A stretch of DNA of 64,000 nt from Solimonas sp. K1W22B-7. Lineage in GTDB: Bacteria > Pseudomonadota > Gammaproteobacteria > Nevskiales > Nevskiaceae. The notes under the pieces were generated by a model, which was not told the DNA's origin, did not search any database, and was given only the letters and a program-made list of their open reading frames with translations. The position numbers were made by a program, and so were the translations under genes. Shown here piece by piece: positions 33,563 through 41,492 of the stretch (positions are counted from its first letter, which is position 1; every line of letters begins with the position of its first letter). Where the stretch lies: contig NZ_CP031704.1 of assembly GCF_003428335.1 (NCBI RefSeq), forward strand, positions 4,724,071 through 4,788,070. Direction: 5' to 3'.

Positions 33563-35119
33563 ATGCAGTTCACCCAAGGCTTGCACCGTGCGCTGCAGCA
33601 GCGGCCGGACACCATCGCCACGATCTGCGGAGAAAGGAAGACCAGCTTCCGGCAGCTGCAGGATCGCGTGGCGCGCCTGGCGGGCGCGCTGCGCAAGCTC
33701 GGCGTCCGCGACGGCGACCGCGTCGCCATGCTCGGCTTCAACTCCGATCACTACCTGGCCTACTACCTTGCCGTTCCCTGGGCGGGTGCCGTGGTCAATC
33801 CGGTGAACTTCCGCTGGAGCCTCGACGAGATCATCTATTCGCTCAACGACTCCGAGTCGGTGGCGATCTTCCTCGACGACAGTTTCGCGAAGCACGCCGA
33901 CGCCCTGCTGGACGGCTGCCCATTCCTGCGCTTCGTGATCTTCTGTGGAGACGGCCAGTGCCCTGACGACCTGCTCGACCTGGAAACCCTGATTGCCGGA
34001 GCTGAGCCGATCGCGGATTCCGGCGTTGGCGACGACGAGACCTTCGGCGTCTTCTACACCGGCGGAACCACCGGCGCGCCCAAGGGGGTCCTCCTGTCTC
34101 ATCGGAACATTAGCAGCGCGGCGCTGGCCCTGATGGCCGAGGGCCCGTTCCCTGATGGAAGCATCGGGTTGCATGCCGCACCGATGTTCCACTTGGCCGA
34201 CATGATGATGAGCACCTGCCTGCTGCTGCGCGGCGGCACTCACGTCATGCTGCCTGGCTTCCGGCCGGACATCGCCTTGGACATCATCTCCAAGCACCGG
34301 ATCAGCGAACTGCTGCTGGTGCCGGCCATGCTGCAGGCCCTGGTGGATTACCCGGACATCGGCCGGCACGATCTGTCCGCGGTGAAGCACCTGCTCTACG
34401 GCGCGTCCCCTGCCTCCGAGGCCCTATTGGACCGGGCGATGAAGGCGATACCCGGCGCCGGCTTCTTCCAGGTCTACGGCATGACGGAACTGGCCGCCAC
34501 CGCCACCACGCTCCCGCCGAGCCAGCATGGCGTGGAAGGACGCATCGCAGGGCGGCTCCGTTCGGCGGGCCGTGCCTTCTGCCATCTCCAGGTCCGAGTC
34601 GTGGATACGGAGGACGTGGAGCTGCCGCGGGGCCAGGTCGGTGAAATCGTGGTGCGCGGGCCCAATGTCATGCAGGGCTACCTCAACAAGCCGGAGGCGA
34701 CGGAGGCCGCACTGCGGGGAGGATGGATGCACACCGGCGACATGGGTTACATGGATGATGAGGGCTATGTCTTCGTGGTCGACCGGCTCAAGGACATGAT
34801 CATCTCCGGTGGTGAGAACGTGTACTGCGCCGAGGTGGAGAACGCAGTGGCGCGCCACCCGGCCGTCGCGGCTTGTGCCGTGATCGGCATCCCCAGCGAG
34901 GAATGGGGGGAAGCGGTTCACGCCACCGTGGTGCTGCACAACGGCGGCGAGCTGAGCCAGGAGGCGTTGTACGCCCATTGCAAGCAACTCATCGCCGGAT
35001 ACAAATGTCCGCGCAGCATGGAGGTCCGCGATAGCCTACCGATCTCCGGCGCGGGCAAGGTGCTCAAGACGGAGCTGCGCAAGCCTTTCTGGGAAGGGCG
35101 CGAGCGCGCGGTCAACTGA
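33563..35119 (+). CDS. Long-chain acyl-CoA ligase (AMP-binding)
   Basis: A 518-residue adenylate-forming enzyme: acid + ATP + CoA to acyl-CoA. P-loop-like YTGGTTGAPKG (about 165-175), QVYGMTELAA, and HTGDMGYMDDEGYVFVVDRLKDMIISGGENV with the hinge and the C-terminal catalytic Lys in SGAGKVLK. GAGGAGAGCGTC precedes the ATG. It receives acids from the aldehyde dehydrogenase and lipases of the same operon and supplies both beta-oxidation and the acyltransferases. Confidence 0.93.
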   Translation: MQFTQGLHRALQQRPDTIATICGERKTSFRQLQDRVARLAGALRKLGVRDGDRVAMLGFNSDHYLAYYLAVPWAGAVVNPVNFRWSLDEIIYSLNDSESVAIFLDDSFAKHADALLDGCPFLRFVIFCGDGQCPDDLLDLETLIAGAEPIADSGVGDDETFGVFYTGGTTGAPKGVLLSHRNISSAALALMAEGPFPDGSIGLHAAPMFHLADMMMSTCLLLRGGTHVMLPGFRPDIALDIISKHRISELLLVPAMLQALVDYPDIGRHDLSAVKHLLYGASPASEALLDRAMKAIPGAGFFQVYGMTELAATATTLPPSQHGVEGRIAGRLRSAGRAFCHLQVRVVDTEDVELPRGQVGEIVVRGPNVMQGYLNKPEATEAALRGGWMHTGDMGYMDDEGYVFVVDRLKDMIISGGENVYCAEVENAVARHPAVAACAVIGIPSEEWGEAVHATVVLHNGGELSQEALYAHCKQLIAGYKCPRSMEVRDSLPISGAGKVLKTELRKPFWEGRERAVN

Positions 35120-35134
35120 GCGCGGAGACCGTCC

Positions 35135-36517
35135 TTGAACCTCCTTCGATTCGACCGCGGCTATTCGCGCCGCAAATTCCTGCAAGATGCCGCCATCGGC
35201 GTTCTCGGCACCGGCGTGCTGATGCCCTTGGCCAAGGCGATTGCCGCCACCGGCGACATCAGCAAGGCCTATCCCGACGAACTGCTTTCCATCGAGTCCT
35301 ACACCAAGGGACGATTGAAGGTAGGCGACATCATCGACGCGAGCAACGTCGAGCTGGTGAAGGACCTGCTGGAGCCGGTGCGCTATCAGCAAATCCTGAA
35401 GATGGGTCGCCGCCTCAAGCTGCGTGCCACGACGACCGACGTGATGCGGCTGTCTCCCTGGGAATACATCGAGGCCACGCTGCGCAACAGTGGCAAGGCT
35501 GCTTTCGACGCCAAGGGGAATGTCATCCACGCCGCAGACGGCCAGCCCTGGATTGGAGGGAACCCCTTTCCCGATCCCAAGAACGGCCTCGAGCTCTTCG
35601 CGGCCCAGACCCTCAGCTGGGGGCGACACGATTCCTCCTTCTATGCCTTCAAGGAGTACGACGTCTCCGCCAAGGGAGAGTTGGAGTTCACCTATTCGGC
35701 GGGATGGGCAGAGATGTCCCCGGTGGCACGCGTAGCCTCCGACCCTCGGCCCTATTGGAACGAGCACAAGGACAAGCTGCGCTTCCAGTCGGTGTTCTTC
35801 ATGACACCGCAGAGTTCGCGCGGCAGTTCATTCCTCAATATCTGGAACTACGACCAGAACACGTTCCCCTTGCTCTACGGCTACGTCGCCGAGTTCCGCC
35901 GGGTCCGACAGTTCCCGACCGACCAGCGCTTCGAGCCGCTGGTGCCAGGTTCCACCCTGTACCTCTCCGACGCCTGGGCCGCCGGCGACCCCCTTCATAC
36001 CTGGGGGAACTATCGGATCGTTGGCCGCGGGCCCTTCCTGGCAGGCCTGTCCGGCAACTGGAATCCCGACAGCCCGAACTGGGAGCACAAGACCCACGGC
36101 GGCGCCAAGGGACAGTCCTTCTGGGACACCGAGGTTGAACTGGTCCCCGAAGCGATCGTCGTGGAGGCCGAGCCGGTCCGCTTCCCGCGCGCCCCAGTAT
36201 CCAAGAAGCGCGTGTGGTTCGATGCCCGTAACCAGGTGGTGGTCGGCATGGTGACCTATGACCGCAAGGGACAGCCTTACCGCTCCTTTGATGGGGCGTA
36301 CACCTTGTATGAGGACAAGGGCAGGAAATTCATGGATGGCGCGCACCCCTACTGGAGCTGGACGCACGTGACGGCGTCGGACATCCAGACCGGTCGCGTG
36401 TCGCGCCTGGAGCAGGTCCGCGAGTTGGAAAAGATCCACCGCAGCGGCGCCAACCAACCCGACCTCTACAACCGATATCTCACTACCGGGGCGCTCATGA
36501 AACTGGGAGCCGTATAG
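35135..36517 (+). CDS. DUF1329 protein with a twin-arginine signal
   Basis: A 460-residue DUF1329 protein with a clear Tat signal: YSRRKFLQDAAIGVLGTGVLMPLAKA. It starts with TTG, behind GCGGAGACCGTCC, 15 bp after the ligase stop. The mature part begins GDISKAYPDELLSIESYTKG and is homologous to the protein at 8760-10148, both of the RR-signal subtype rather than the shorter ELTPIGAE subtype at 57098 and 61793. Unlike the other three copies it has no DUF1302 gene beside it. A TatA gene lies just downstream. Ligand transport in the periplasm is inferred from the fold only. Confidence 0.85.
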   Translation: MNLLRFDRGYSRRKFLQDAAIGVLGTGVLMPLAKAIAATGDISKAYPDELLSIESYTKGRLKVGDIIDASNVELVKDLLEPVRYQQILKMGRRLKLRATTTDVMRLSPWEYIEATLRNSGKAAFDAKGNVIHAADGQPWIGGNPFPDPKNGLELFAAQTLSWGRHDSSFYAFKEYDVSAKGELEFTYSAGWAEMSPVARVASDPRPYWNEHKDKLRFQSVFFMTPQSSRGSSFLNIWNYDQNTFPLLYGYVAEFRRVRQFPTDQRFEPLVPGSTLYLSDAWAAGDPLHTWGNYRIVGRGPFLAGLSGNWNPDSPNWEHKTHGGAKGQSFWDTEVELVPEAIVVEAEPVRFPRAPVSKKRVWFDARNQVVVGMVTYDRKGQPYRSFDGAYTLYEDKGRKFMDGAHPYWSWTHVTASDIQTGRVSRLEQVRELEKIHRSGANQPDLYNRYLTTGALMKLGAV

Positions 36518-36548
36518 GCACAGCGACCCTCCGGCCCAGGATTGCCCG

Positions 36549-36593
36549 GCCAGACTTAGGTTGGGGAACATCCCTGCGCACAAGGACGATCTT
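36549..36593 (+). promoter_or_regulatory. Shared site F and -10-like hexamer before the small membrane protein/tatA pair
   Basis: Plus strand 36549-36566 reads GCCAGAC TTAG GTTGGGG. GATCTT at 36588-36593 lies 21 bp further, giving a leader of about 34 nt to the ATG at 36634. Confidence 0.4.
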
Positions 36594-36633
36594 TGCATCA
36601 CTACAACAGCGTCCAGGTGCGACAGGAGACAAC

Positions 36634-36981
36634 ATGACGCTCACACAGATTTCGCTCGCTGCGTTCGTCGCGGTGGCATCCGGAGGGCTGCTGCTTGCCA
36701 GCCTGATTGCCTTGAAGAAGAGGATCCCGGCCTTCCTGGCCACCGCCCATGGCTTGGGTGGCTTAGCCGCACTTGCCCTGTTGTTCACCGCGGCCTTGCG
36801 CGGCCAGGAAGCCACGCCAGCGCTCACTTGGTGGGCACTGGTCGTGCTCCTGTCCGGCTTCGTCGGGGGCATGCTGTTGTTCCGGGTGGTCTTCCGGCAT
36901 CGAGCCACATTGCCTTTGGCAGCCCTCCATGGCGGCATCGGCGCCGTGGGGATCTACCTGCTGTATCGCGTGGCGATCTAG
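36634..36981 (+). CDS. Small membrane protein of unknown function
   Basis: 115 residues with four predicted helices: ISLAAFVAVASGGLLLASLIAL, FLATAHGLGGLAALALLFTAAL, TWWALVVLLSGFVGGMLLFRVVF and LAALHGGIGAVGIYLLYRVA. Two His residues (AHGLGG, LHGGIG) sit in equivalent positions of helices 2 and 4, as in small haem-binding or gating proteins, but I recognise no family. AGGAGACAAC precedes the ATG. It is followed 15 bp later by tatA, forming a two-gene unit behind shared site F. Confidence 0.75.
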   Translation: MTLTQISLAAFVAVASGGLLLASLIALKKRIPAFLATAHGLGGLAALALLFTAALRGQEATPALTWWALVVLLSGFVGGMLLFRVVFRHRATLPLAALHGGIGAVGIYLLYRVAI

Positions 36982-36996
36982 CCGGGAGACACACAC

Positions 36997-37248
36997 ATGG
37001 GAAGCTTCAGCATCTGGCACTGGCTGATCGTCCTGGCGATCGTCGTCGTGGTCTTCGGCACCAAGAAACTCCGAGGCGCGGGGGGCGACTTGGGCGGCGC
37101 CATCAAGAGCTTCAAGGAAGCGCTGCGGGAGGGTGAAGCTGAAGCTTCCACCTCGTTGGCAACCGGTACGGGCGACAGTCACGGAGACCCCCTGGGCGAC
37201 CAGCTCAAGGCCCGATCAATTGCTTCCAAGCTCCGAAACCTGGGCTGA
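36997..37248 (+). CDS. tatA: Twin-arginine translocase subunit TatA/E
   Basis: 83 residues: short periplasmic start, one membrane helix ([20 protein letters not shown] with the FGTKKLR hinge), then an amphipathic helix [15 protein letters not shown] and a flexible tail. This is TatA, the pore-forming part of the Tat exporter. No tatB or tatC is near, so it is an additional copy outside the normal tatABC operon. Position next to a Tat-exported DUF1329 gene, and a regulon-type promoter, suggest it boosts export of such proteins during growth on hydrophobic substrates. Confidence 0.9.
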   Translation: MGSFSIWHWLIVLAIVVVVFGTKKLRGAGGDLGGAIKSFKEALREGEAEASTSLATGTGDSHGDPLGDQLKARSIASKLRNLG

Positions 37249-37358
37249 GAACCACCCCTGGGGTGCCCAGCTGTTGAAGCATCTACCCGAACTCGCGGCT
37301 GGCCAAAACTGCACCGCCGAATCGCTTCCGCGACGCCTATCTGCGATGCGCCGACGAG

Positions 37359-37393
37359 GGCCACGAACGCCCCTCGGAGGGGCGTTCGTGGCC
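37359..37393. terminator. Perfect 16-bp hairpin after tatA
   Basis: GGCCACGAACGCCCCT, a 3-nt loop (CGG), and the exact complement. There is no T-tract, so it is not a classical terminator, but such a stem would stop or stabilise transcripts from either side. It may also mark the left side of the accessory region. Confidence 0.5.
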
Positions 37394-37479
37394 GGCGCAG
37401 AGTTAGCGCTGCAACCTCCCAGGCATGAACCGCCCGCACGCACGACAGTGGGTTAACTTCCGCAGCAAATGACTCCGGG

Positions 37480-37925
37480 GGAGCCCACTTGTGGGGGGCG
37501 CAGCCCCTCGCGGGACGCGAGCTGGGGGACCGCCGAAGGCGGGGTGTCGCGCCCGCGCGAAGCACCCCGCGGCCCCCAAGGCCGCGGTCGGGGGGAGCCG
37601 ACGCGAATTCCCTGAGCTTGCCTCAGGGAAAGGCGGCCCCAGGCCGCCGGTTCGGGTTGGGGGGTCCCTCGGGACCCCGGCACCGCACGGCGGGGGGGCC
37701 CCGTGGCGCGAGGGCGCGAAGCGCCCGTCAGCCCGACCTTCAGGGAGGGGGGCGCGGCACGGGGCCCGCGCGCAGCGCGGTGCCCGGGGGAGCCGCCGCG
37801 GAGCGGTGGGGGGCGGGACGCCCCCGAAGTGCTGGCGGCCGGTTGGCGCGTCCAGCGCCAAAGCTTTGAAAACACTGCGAAAGCAGCGCGTCAGCGGCCC
37901 CTCCGGGGCTGTTTCAAAGCGGTCC
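37480..37925. other. Extremely GC-rich array of hairpins (candidate structured RNA or element end)
   Basis: No credible gene. At least eight short inverted repeats stand nearly head to tail: 37507-37521 (CTCGCG/CGCGAG), 37530-37542 (CCGCC/GGCGG), 37541-37568 (GGGGTG-TCGCGC with GCGCGA-CACCCC), 37567-37587 (CCGCGGCC/GGCCGCGG), 37608-37630 (TTCCCTGAG/CTCAGGGAA), 37632-37648 (GGCGGCC/GGCCGCC), 37661-37678 (GGGGTCCC/GGGACCCC), and 37712-37726 (GGGCGC/GCGCCC). Loops are 2-5 nt. Frames through it (e.g. 37491-38240, 37403-37933) are low-complexity Arg/Gly/Pro/Ala strings and I regard them as spurious. The 915 bp from 37249 to 38163 hold this array, the 37359 hairpin and a leader for the next gene. 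Confidence 0.6.
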
Positions 37926-38163
37926 GGATGCAAGCACTTCGCCCAGCCTGCCCGCGCGGCCCTGCCCCCTTCGGGTCGAGGGCATGAGTCGAGGGTAGAG
38001 ATCGAGACTAGTTACTCAATACAGGGCTCAACCCTCTCACTCAAGGGAGCGGCTCCGTTGGCGCTCATGCAGGCCACCAAATCCAGCCCCGACAACGCCG
38101 AAAATCAAACTTCAATCGAGGCGGATACCGCAGAGGTCCATACCGCAAAAAAGGACCTTCAAG

Positions 38164-39081
38164 ATGGACACTTTGATTCTGGACGATATGCCCCCTCAGG
38201 AGCCCGAGCACCCGCGCAAGGGGGGCATCTTCACCGATAAGACTCGCGAGGCGCTGGCCAATGCTCTCGAGCACCATAGCTCGTATGAGATTGGCCGTTT
38301 GAAGATGATTCTGGCGCTGATCTGGACGTACAGATGGGGTTACTCCACGCCCACGATCCTGGACCTTGTAGTGGGCGGCAATGGCCACGGCAATATCGCC
38401 AGCCGGTTGCTCAAAGCGGGGTACATCGAGAGGTTTGGGATTTACCTCGGATCCAGATTCGATGCACTGCCGCGATGGATCACCGTTCTTACCCCCGACG
38501 GGGTGCGGGAAGCGGAGGCTAATGTGGACCATCTTGTCCACCACCTGCACCGCCACTCCGGGGAGCGAATCCAGCGCTCCAATCTTGTGCACGATTTGCG
38601 GGTACAGAGGTTCACGCTGCGGAACCTGTCCGGCGCACCGTTTGGTAACTCCTGTGGGCACGACGAGGGGTACCTCTTTGTGCCGCGCAAGGGTGTCGGC
38701 AAGGTGGTGGGTTTCATGTCTCCGGCGGAACTCGGAGAAGTTTCGTTGGGTAGCAAGCTTCCGGATGCTGTTTGGCTCATGCCCGATGGCAAGCGCCTTG
38801 CCATCGAGGTGGAACTCACCGCGAAGTGGGGCTGGGAATTCGACATCACCCTTGAGCGCACCGTTAATCTGATCCGCAACGACACCTACCAGGGTGTCCT
38901 GATCGTGACCCGCAGCAAGAGCATCCAGAAGCGCTATGAGAGTGCTTTCGCTGGTGGCCAGCCCGTGCGCCGGTGGGTGAAGAACTTGGAGCGCAAGTAC
39001 GTCCGGCGGGAGGACGAAGATAGTGTCATTGAGTCGCGCGTCGCGGATGCCATTTCCGTGGTTCTGAGGAGTGACCTCTAG
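38164..39081 (+). CDS. Replication-relaxation family protein (winged helix + PD-(D/E)xK-like domain)
   Basis: A 305-residue protein. The N-terminal part (LKMILALIWTYRWGYSTPTIL... SRLLKAGYIERF... WITVLTPDGVREAE) is a winged-helix DNA-binding domain. The C-terminal part has LPDAVWL (near 199-205) and KRLAIEVELTAK (near 210-222), the P-D...E-x-E-x-x-x-K pattern of a restriction-endonuclease-like fold, as in the replication-relaxation family of mobile elements. Those proteins are linked to plasmid or element mobilisation; enzymatic activity is not established here. AAAAAAGGACCTTCAAG precedes the ATG. It marks the start of the accessory genes. Confidence 0.75.
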   Translation: MDTLILDDMPPQEPEHPRKGGIFTDKTREALANALEHHSSYEIGRLKMILALIWTYRWGYSTPTILDLVVGGNGHGNIASRLLKAGYIERFGIYLGSRFDALPRWITVLTPDGVREAEANVDHLVHHLHRHSGERIQRSNLVHDLRVQRFTLRNLSGAPFGNSCGHDEGYLFVPRKGVGKVVGFMSPAELGEVSLGSKLPDAVWLMPDGKRLAIEVELTAKWGWEFDITLERTVNLIRNDTYQGVLIVTRSKSIQKRYESAFAGGQPVRRWVKNLERKYVRREDEDSVIESRVADAISVVLRSDL

Positions 39082-39705
39082 ATGCGCGTCTTCATTCTCG
39101 TTATGGCACTCCTGCTGGTTGCTTGCCGGCCGAACAACTTGGAAGCTCAGATCGAAGCACTTCAGGTACAAAACGAAGAGCTTCGAGCGGAGAGCTCAAA
39201 GCTCCGGGCTGAAATCCAGACCATGCAACATCGGCTGACCCGCCTCTACCAACTTGAGCGGGCAGCAGCAGTTTCCGAGGTTTGCGACCGATTCAATGTA
39301 CTCACTCGCCTGTGTCCTGAGGACACGCTACAGACTGGCAGATGGGCACTGGACAGAGGCGTGACCCCGTCCCTTGGATGGTACTGGGCCGCGCTCACTA
39401 CGCTACTCCTGGCAGTACTACTCCCGGTGACGGCCACAGTATTCATCGGTGTCGTTGGTTGGATTCGCCGGTTGACGCCAAGCCTTGAACTCTTGAAAGC
39501 CCGGAGGGAGGAACTGGCTGAGTTAACCCCGATTTGGAAGCTGGCCGGAGAGGTTTGCAATTGGCAAGACGAGATCAGTTCCAAAGCCGATGAATACAGG
39601 CAGCTGAAGGAGGCCGTTGCCAAGATGGAAGTGCGGGCGTCAGAGATGACGGCAGAAAACAACCAACTACAGCAGAAGCAAGACATGCTTCGGTCCCTTC
39701 GTTAG
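39082..39705 (+). CDS. Coiled-coil lipoprotein with an internal membrane helix, unknown function
   Basis: 207 residues. A lipoprotein signal (MRVFILVMALLLVAC, lipobox LVAC) is followed by a heptad-rich helix (LEAQIEALQVQNEELRAESS... ), a middle hydrophobic segment (YWAALTTLLLAVLLPVTATVFIGVVGWI, about 104-131), and a second coiled coil (about 140-205, ending MTAENNQLQQKQDMLRSLR). It starts on the base after the preceding stop, so the two genes are coupled. I do not recognise the family. The layout (lipid anchor, coil, membrane span, coil) would let it bridge membranes, as spanin- or tape-like proteins do, but this is only a structural reading. GC content is lower than in the flanking catabolic genes. 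Confidence 0.7.
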   Translation: MRVFILVMALLLVACRPNNLEAQIEALQVQNEELRAESSKLRAEIQTMQHRLTRLYQLERAAAVSEVCDRFNVLTRLCPEDTLQTGRWALDRGVTPSLGWYWAALTTLLLAVLLPVTATVFIGVVGWIRRLTPSLELLKARREELAELTPIWKLAGEVCNWQDEISSKADEYRQLKEAVAKMEVRASEMTAENNQLQQKQDMLRSLR

Positions 39706-39714
39706 GGGTTGCTG

Positions 39715-39754
39715 GGCTGGAACTGGGACAAGCGCACCTGCACCGGTTCCAGCC
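39715..39754 (+). terminator. Stem-loop after the lipoprotein gene
   Basis: GGCTGGAAC (39715-39723) pairs perfectly with GTTCCAGCC (39746-39754) around a 22-nt loop, 10 bp after the stop codon. No T-tract follows, so termination is uncertain. The remaining bases to 40012 hold a further small stem (CCTGAC/GTCAGG near 39813-39830) and nothing else recognised. Confidence 0.4.
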
Positions 39755-40012
39755 CCCGAGCCGCAAACGCAGAGACGGCCAGTATTCGGCGGGTTCTGAT
39801 TGGATTTGCCTGACAACCGAGTCAGGTCTTCCGCCAAGTCGCGCTCCTTTGAATTGCCTCTTCAGCGCCCTCAGGACGATGGAAAGGTGATGGGGCCACC
39901 ACAGAGCTGGATGCCACGGCCGATGGTGAGGCTCATGGCTGCAAGCGCATGGCTAAATCGGTTTCCCGATTGCAGGGATACCGTAGAGGTACAAACTCAG
40001 CGAGTACCGCAC

Positions 40013-40240
40013 ATGGAATCGGCAACAATGACGACGGACGAGGTGGCCCGGCTGCTCGGGATCACAAAGCGAACTTTGAGCAACCGGCTCTCGAAGGGCG
40101 ATGCCTGCCCTCCACACACTCGCCTTTCCCAGCGGCGCCGGATTTGGCTGCGCAGTGTAGTCATGGCTTGGCTCTCCGAGAACCAATCATCCGGCGCACC
40201 GATTGCCTTACCGGAGCGGGTGCGGCAGCGCCGCGGTTGA
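40013..40240 (+). CDS. Excisionase/AlpA-like helix-turn-helix protein
   Basis: About 75 residues: TTDEVARLLGITKRTLSNRLSKG is a MerR/excisionase-type HTH, followed by a basic wing (RLSQRRRIWLRSVVMAWLSEN). Proteins of this kind direct excision or regulate integrase genes of islands. No integrase gene is visible near it. Start ATG at 40013 (or 40028) is chosen because the upstream open frame to 39800 is not protein-like; the ribosome site is poor. It overlaps the end of the convergent methyltransferase gene by 33 bp. Confidence 0.6.
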   Translation: MESATMTTDEVARLLGITKRTLSNRLSKGDACPPHTRLSQRRRIWLRSVVMAWLSENQSSGAPIALPERVRQRRG

Positions 40241-41140
40241 TCCAACGATGAGGCCGCCCAAGCGGCGGCGCATTACCTTGATAGCCGTGGGCGATCTGTC
40301 CGCGAGGATCGCCGAGCATCCGGCTTGAATGGCAGCCACGCCAGTAGTGCCAGATCCTGCTGTCACGTCCGCTACCAAATCGCCAGGCCGAGTCGTCATC
40401 GTTAAGAGCCGCGATATCACGGCTACTGGCTTTTGCGCCGGATACCCCTGCTGCTCGGAGCGGCGAATGAATCCAGAGAGAAGCGGTTCCTCGAAGACAG
40501 TCCGCGGCGTCATCTTGAACTCGAGGCGGTTCGATTCAGCGTGTGCTCGCTGGCGCGCATTCATGAAATGCTCTGGGTACATCCTCGAGCGGGGATGGCG
40601 TAGATGCAGACACGCCTGCTGCGCCGGTCTCCATGATCGCGATCGGTTCTGCGCATTCGTGTAGCTCCACGTCAGCCAGGCTTCCAGTTTCACTCGGCTG
40701 CTCCAAAGGTCAATAAGCCTGCCCAACGCTTCGGGAAAACCCCAAACGAAAACGTGGCTCGATACCTCCGCAGCCGCGTTGATTAGCGGGAGAACTTCCG
40801 AGACAAAAGCACTGCGTCCCTGGCTAGTTTTTAACCGATACCAAGGATCCAGAATCGTGACGGTGGGCCGAACATTGAATTGCGCCATGGCTTGAAGGGC
40901 ATCCAGCGCCGATATTGACGGCAAGAGTTCAATGCGTCCGGGAGAAGGGATCGGCACTCGGTCGAGAGCCGGCACATCACGCTTGGCCCGCTTGTCCGCC
41001 GTTCCCTTTTGTCGCGCCTCAAGAATTGCGTTGACCTCAGGGATCAGATCATCCGGAATCCGGACGAGTTTTGTTCGTGAACCGAACCGACCTGTTCCCG
41101 ATGGCCGGCCGGCCCCGTTGCGCTTTCCACCTCGCGGCAT
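40208..41140 (-). CDS. Solitary DNA methyltransferase (N4-cytosine/N6-adenine type, beta order)
   Basis: A 310-residue methyltransferase. Catalytic motif IV appears as DPWY (near residue 97, TILDPWYRL) before the AdoMet motif I DVTAGSGTTGVAA (near 258), the order of beta-class N4C/N6A enzymes. The N-terminus MPRGGKRNGAGRPSGTGRFG is a basic GGxRxGAGRP tail often seen on phage and island proteins. GAGGAATAA precedes the ATG. There is no restriction enzyme next to it, so it is an orphan enzyme that may protect the element or mark its DNA. The target sequence is unknown. Confidence 0.8.
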   Translation of the reverse strand: MPRGGKRNGAGRPSGTGRFGSRTKLVRIPDDLIPEVNAILEARQKGTADKRAKRDVPALDRVPIPSPGRIELLPSISALDALQAMAQFNVRPTVTILDPWYRLKTSQGRSAFVSEVLPLINAAAEVSSHVFVWGFPEALGRLIDLWSSRVKLEAWLTWSYTNAQNRSRSWRPAQQACLHLRHPRSRMYPEHFMNARQRAHAESNRLEFKMTPRTVFEEPLLSGFIRRSEQQGYPAQKPVAVISRLLTMTTRPGDLVADVTAGSGTTGVAAIQAGCSAILADRSPTAIKVMRRRLGGLIVGSTAALPHPLR

Positions 41141-41492
41141 TTATTCCTCACTGAATTAAGTACTCGAAACAAAACAGAGTGACTGTATAGGGTCCGAGCC
41201 TCCAGGAGATATTCCGGTCGAGTAAGCCGTCGGCGCCTCGCCGATGCGCTCCGACATGCAGGAGCAGACGCATTCGGCGTAAAAAACGTGAGGGGAAAGA
41301 GCGAAACGCCTTGGCTCAAGCAAGGTGGCCGAGTACCCTGCTTTCAAGCTCGGTGCGACAGTCCTGTAAGACAAGTTCAGGACAAGAATGCCGATTATCT
41401 ACGGTGATATCGAGTGCGGTAGATGCGCTTAAAAGCTTTAAATTCAGCAACTTGAGTGACATGCGGTGACATAGAATGGCGGGGAAAGCCAG

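Noticed and set aside
37403-38240. Long Arg/Gly/Pro-rich frames on both strands in the GC-rich array
   Set aside because: Low complexity, no ribosome site, and explained by the inverted repeats and lack of stop codons at very high GC.
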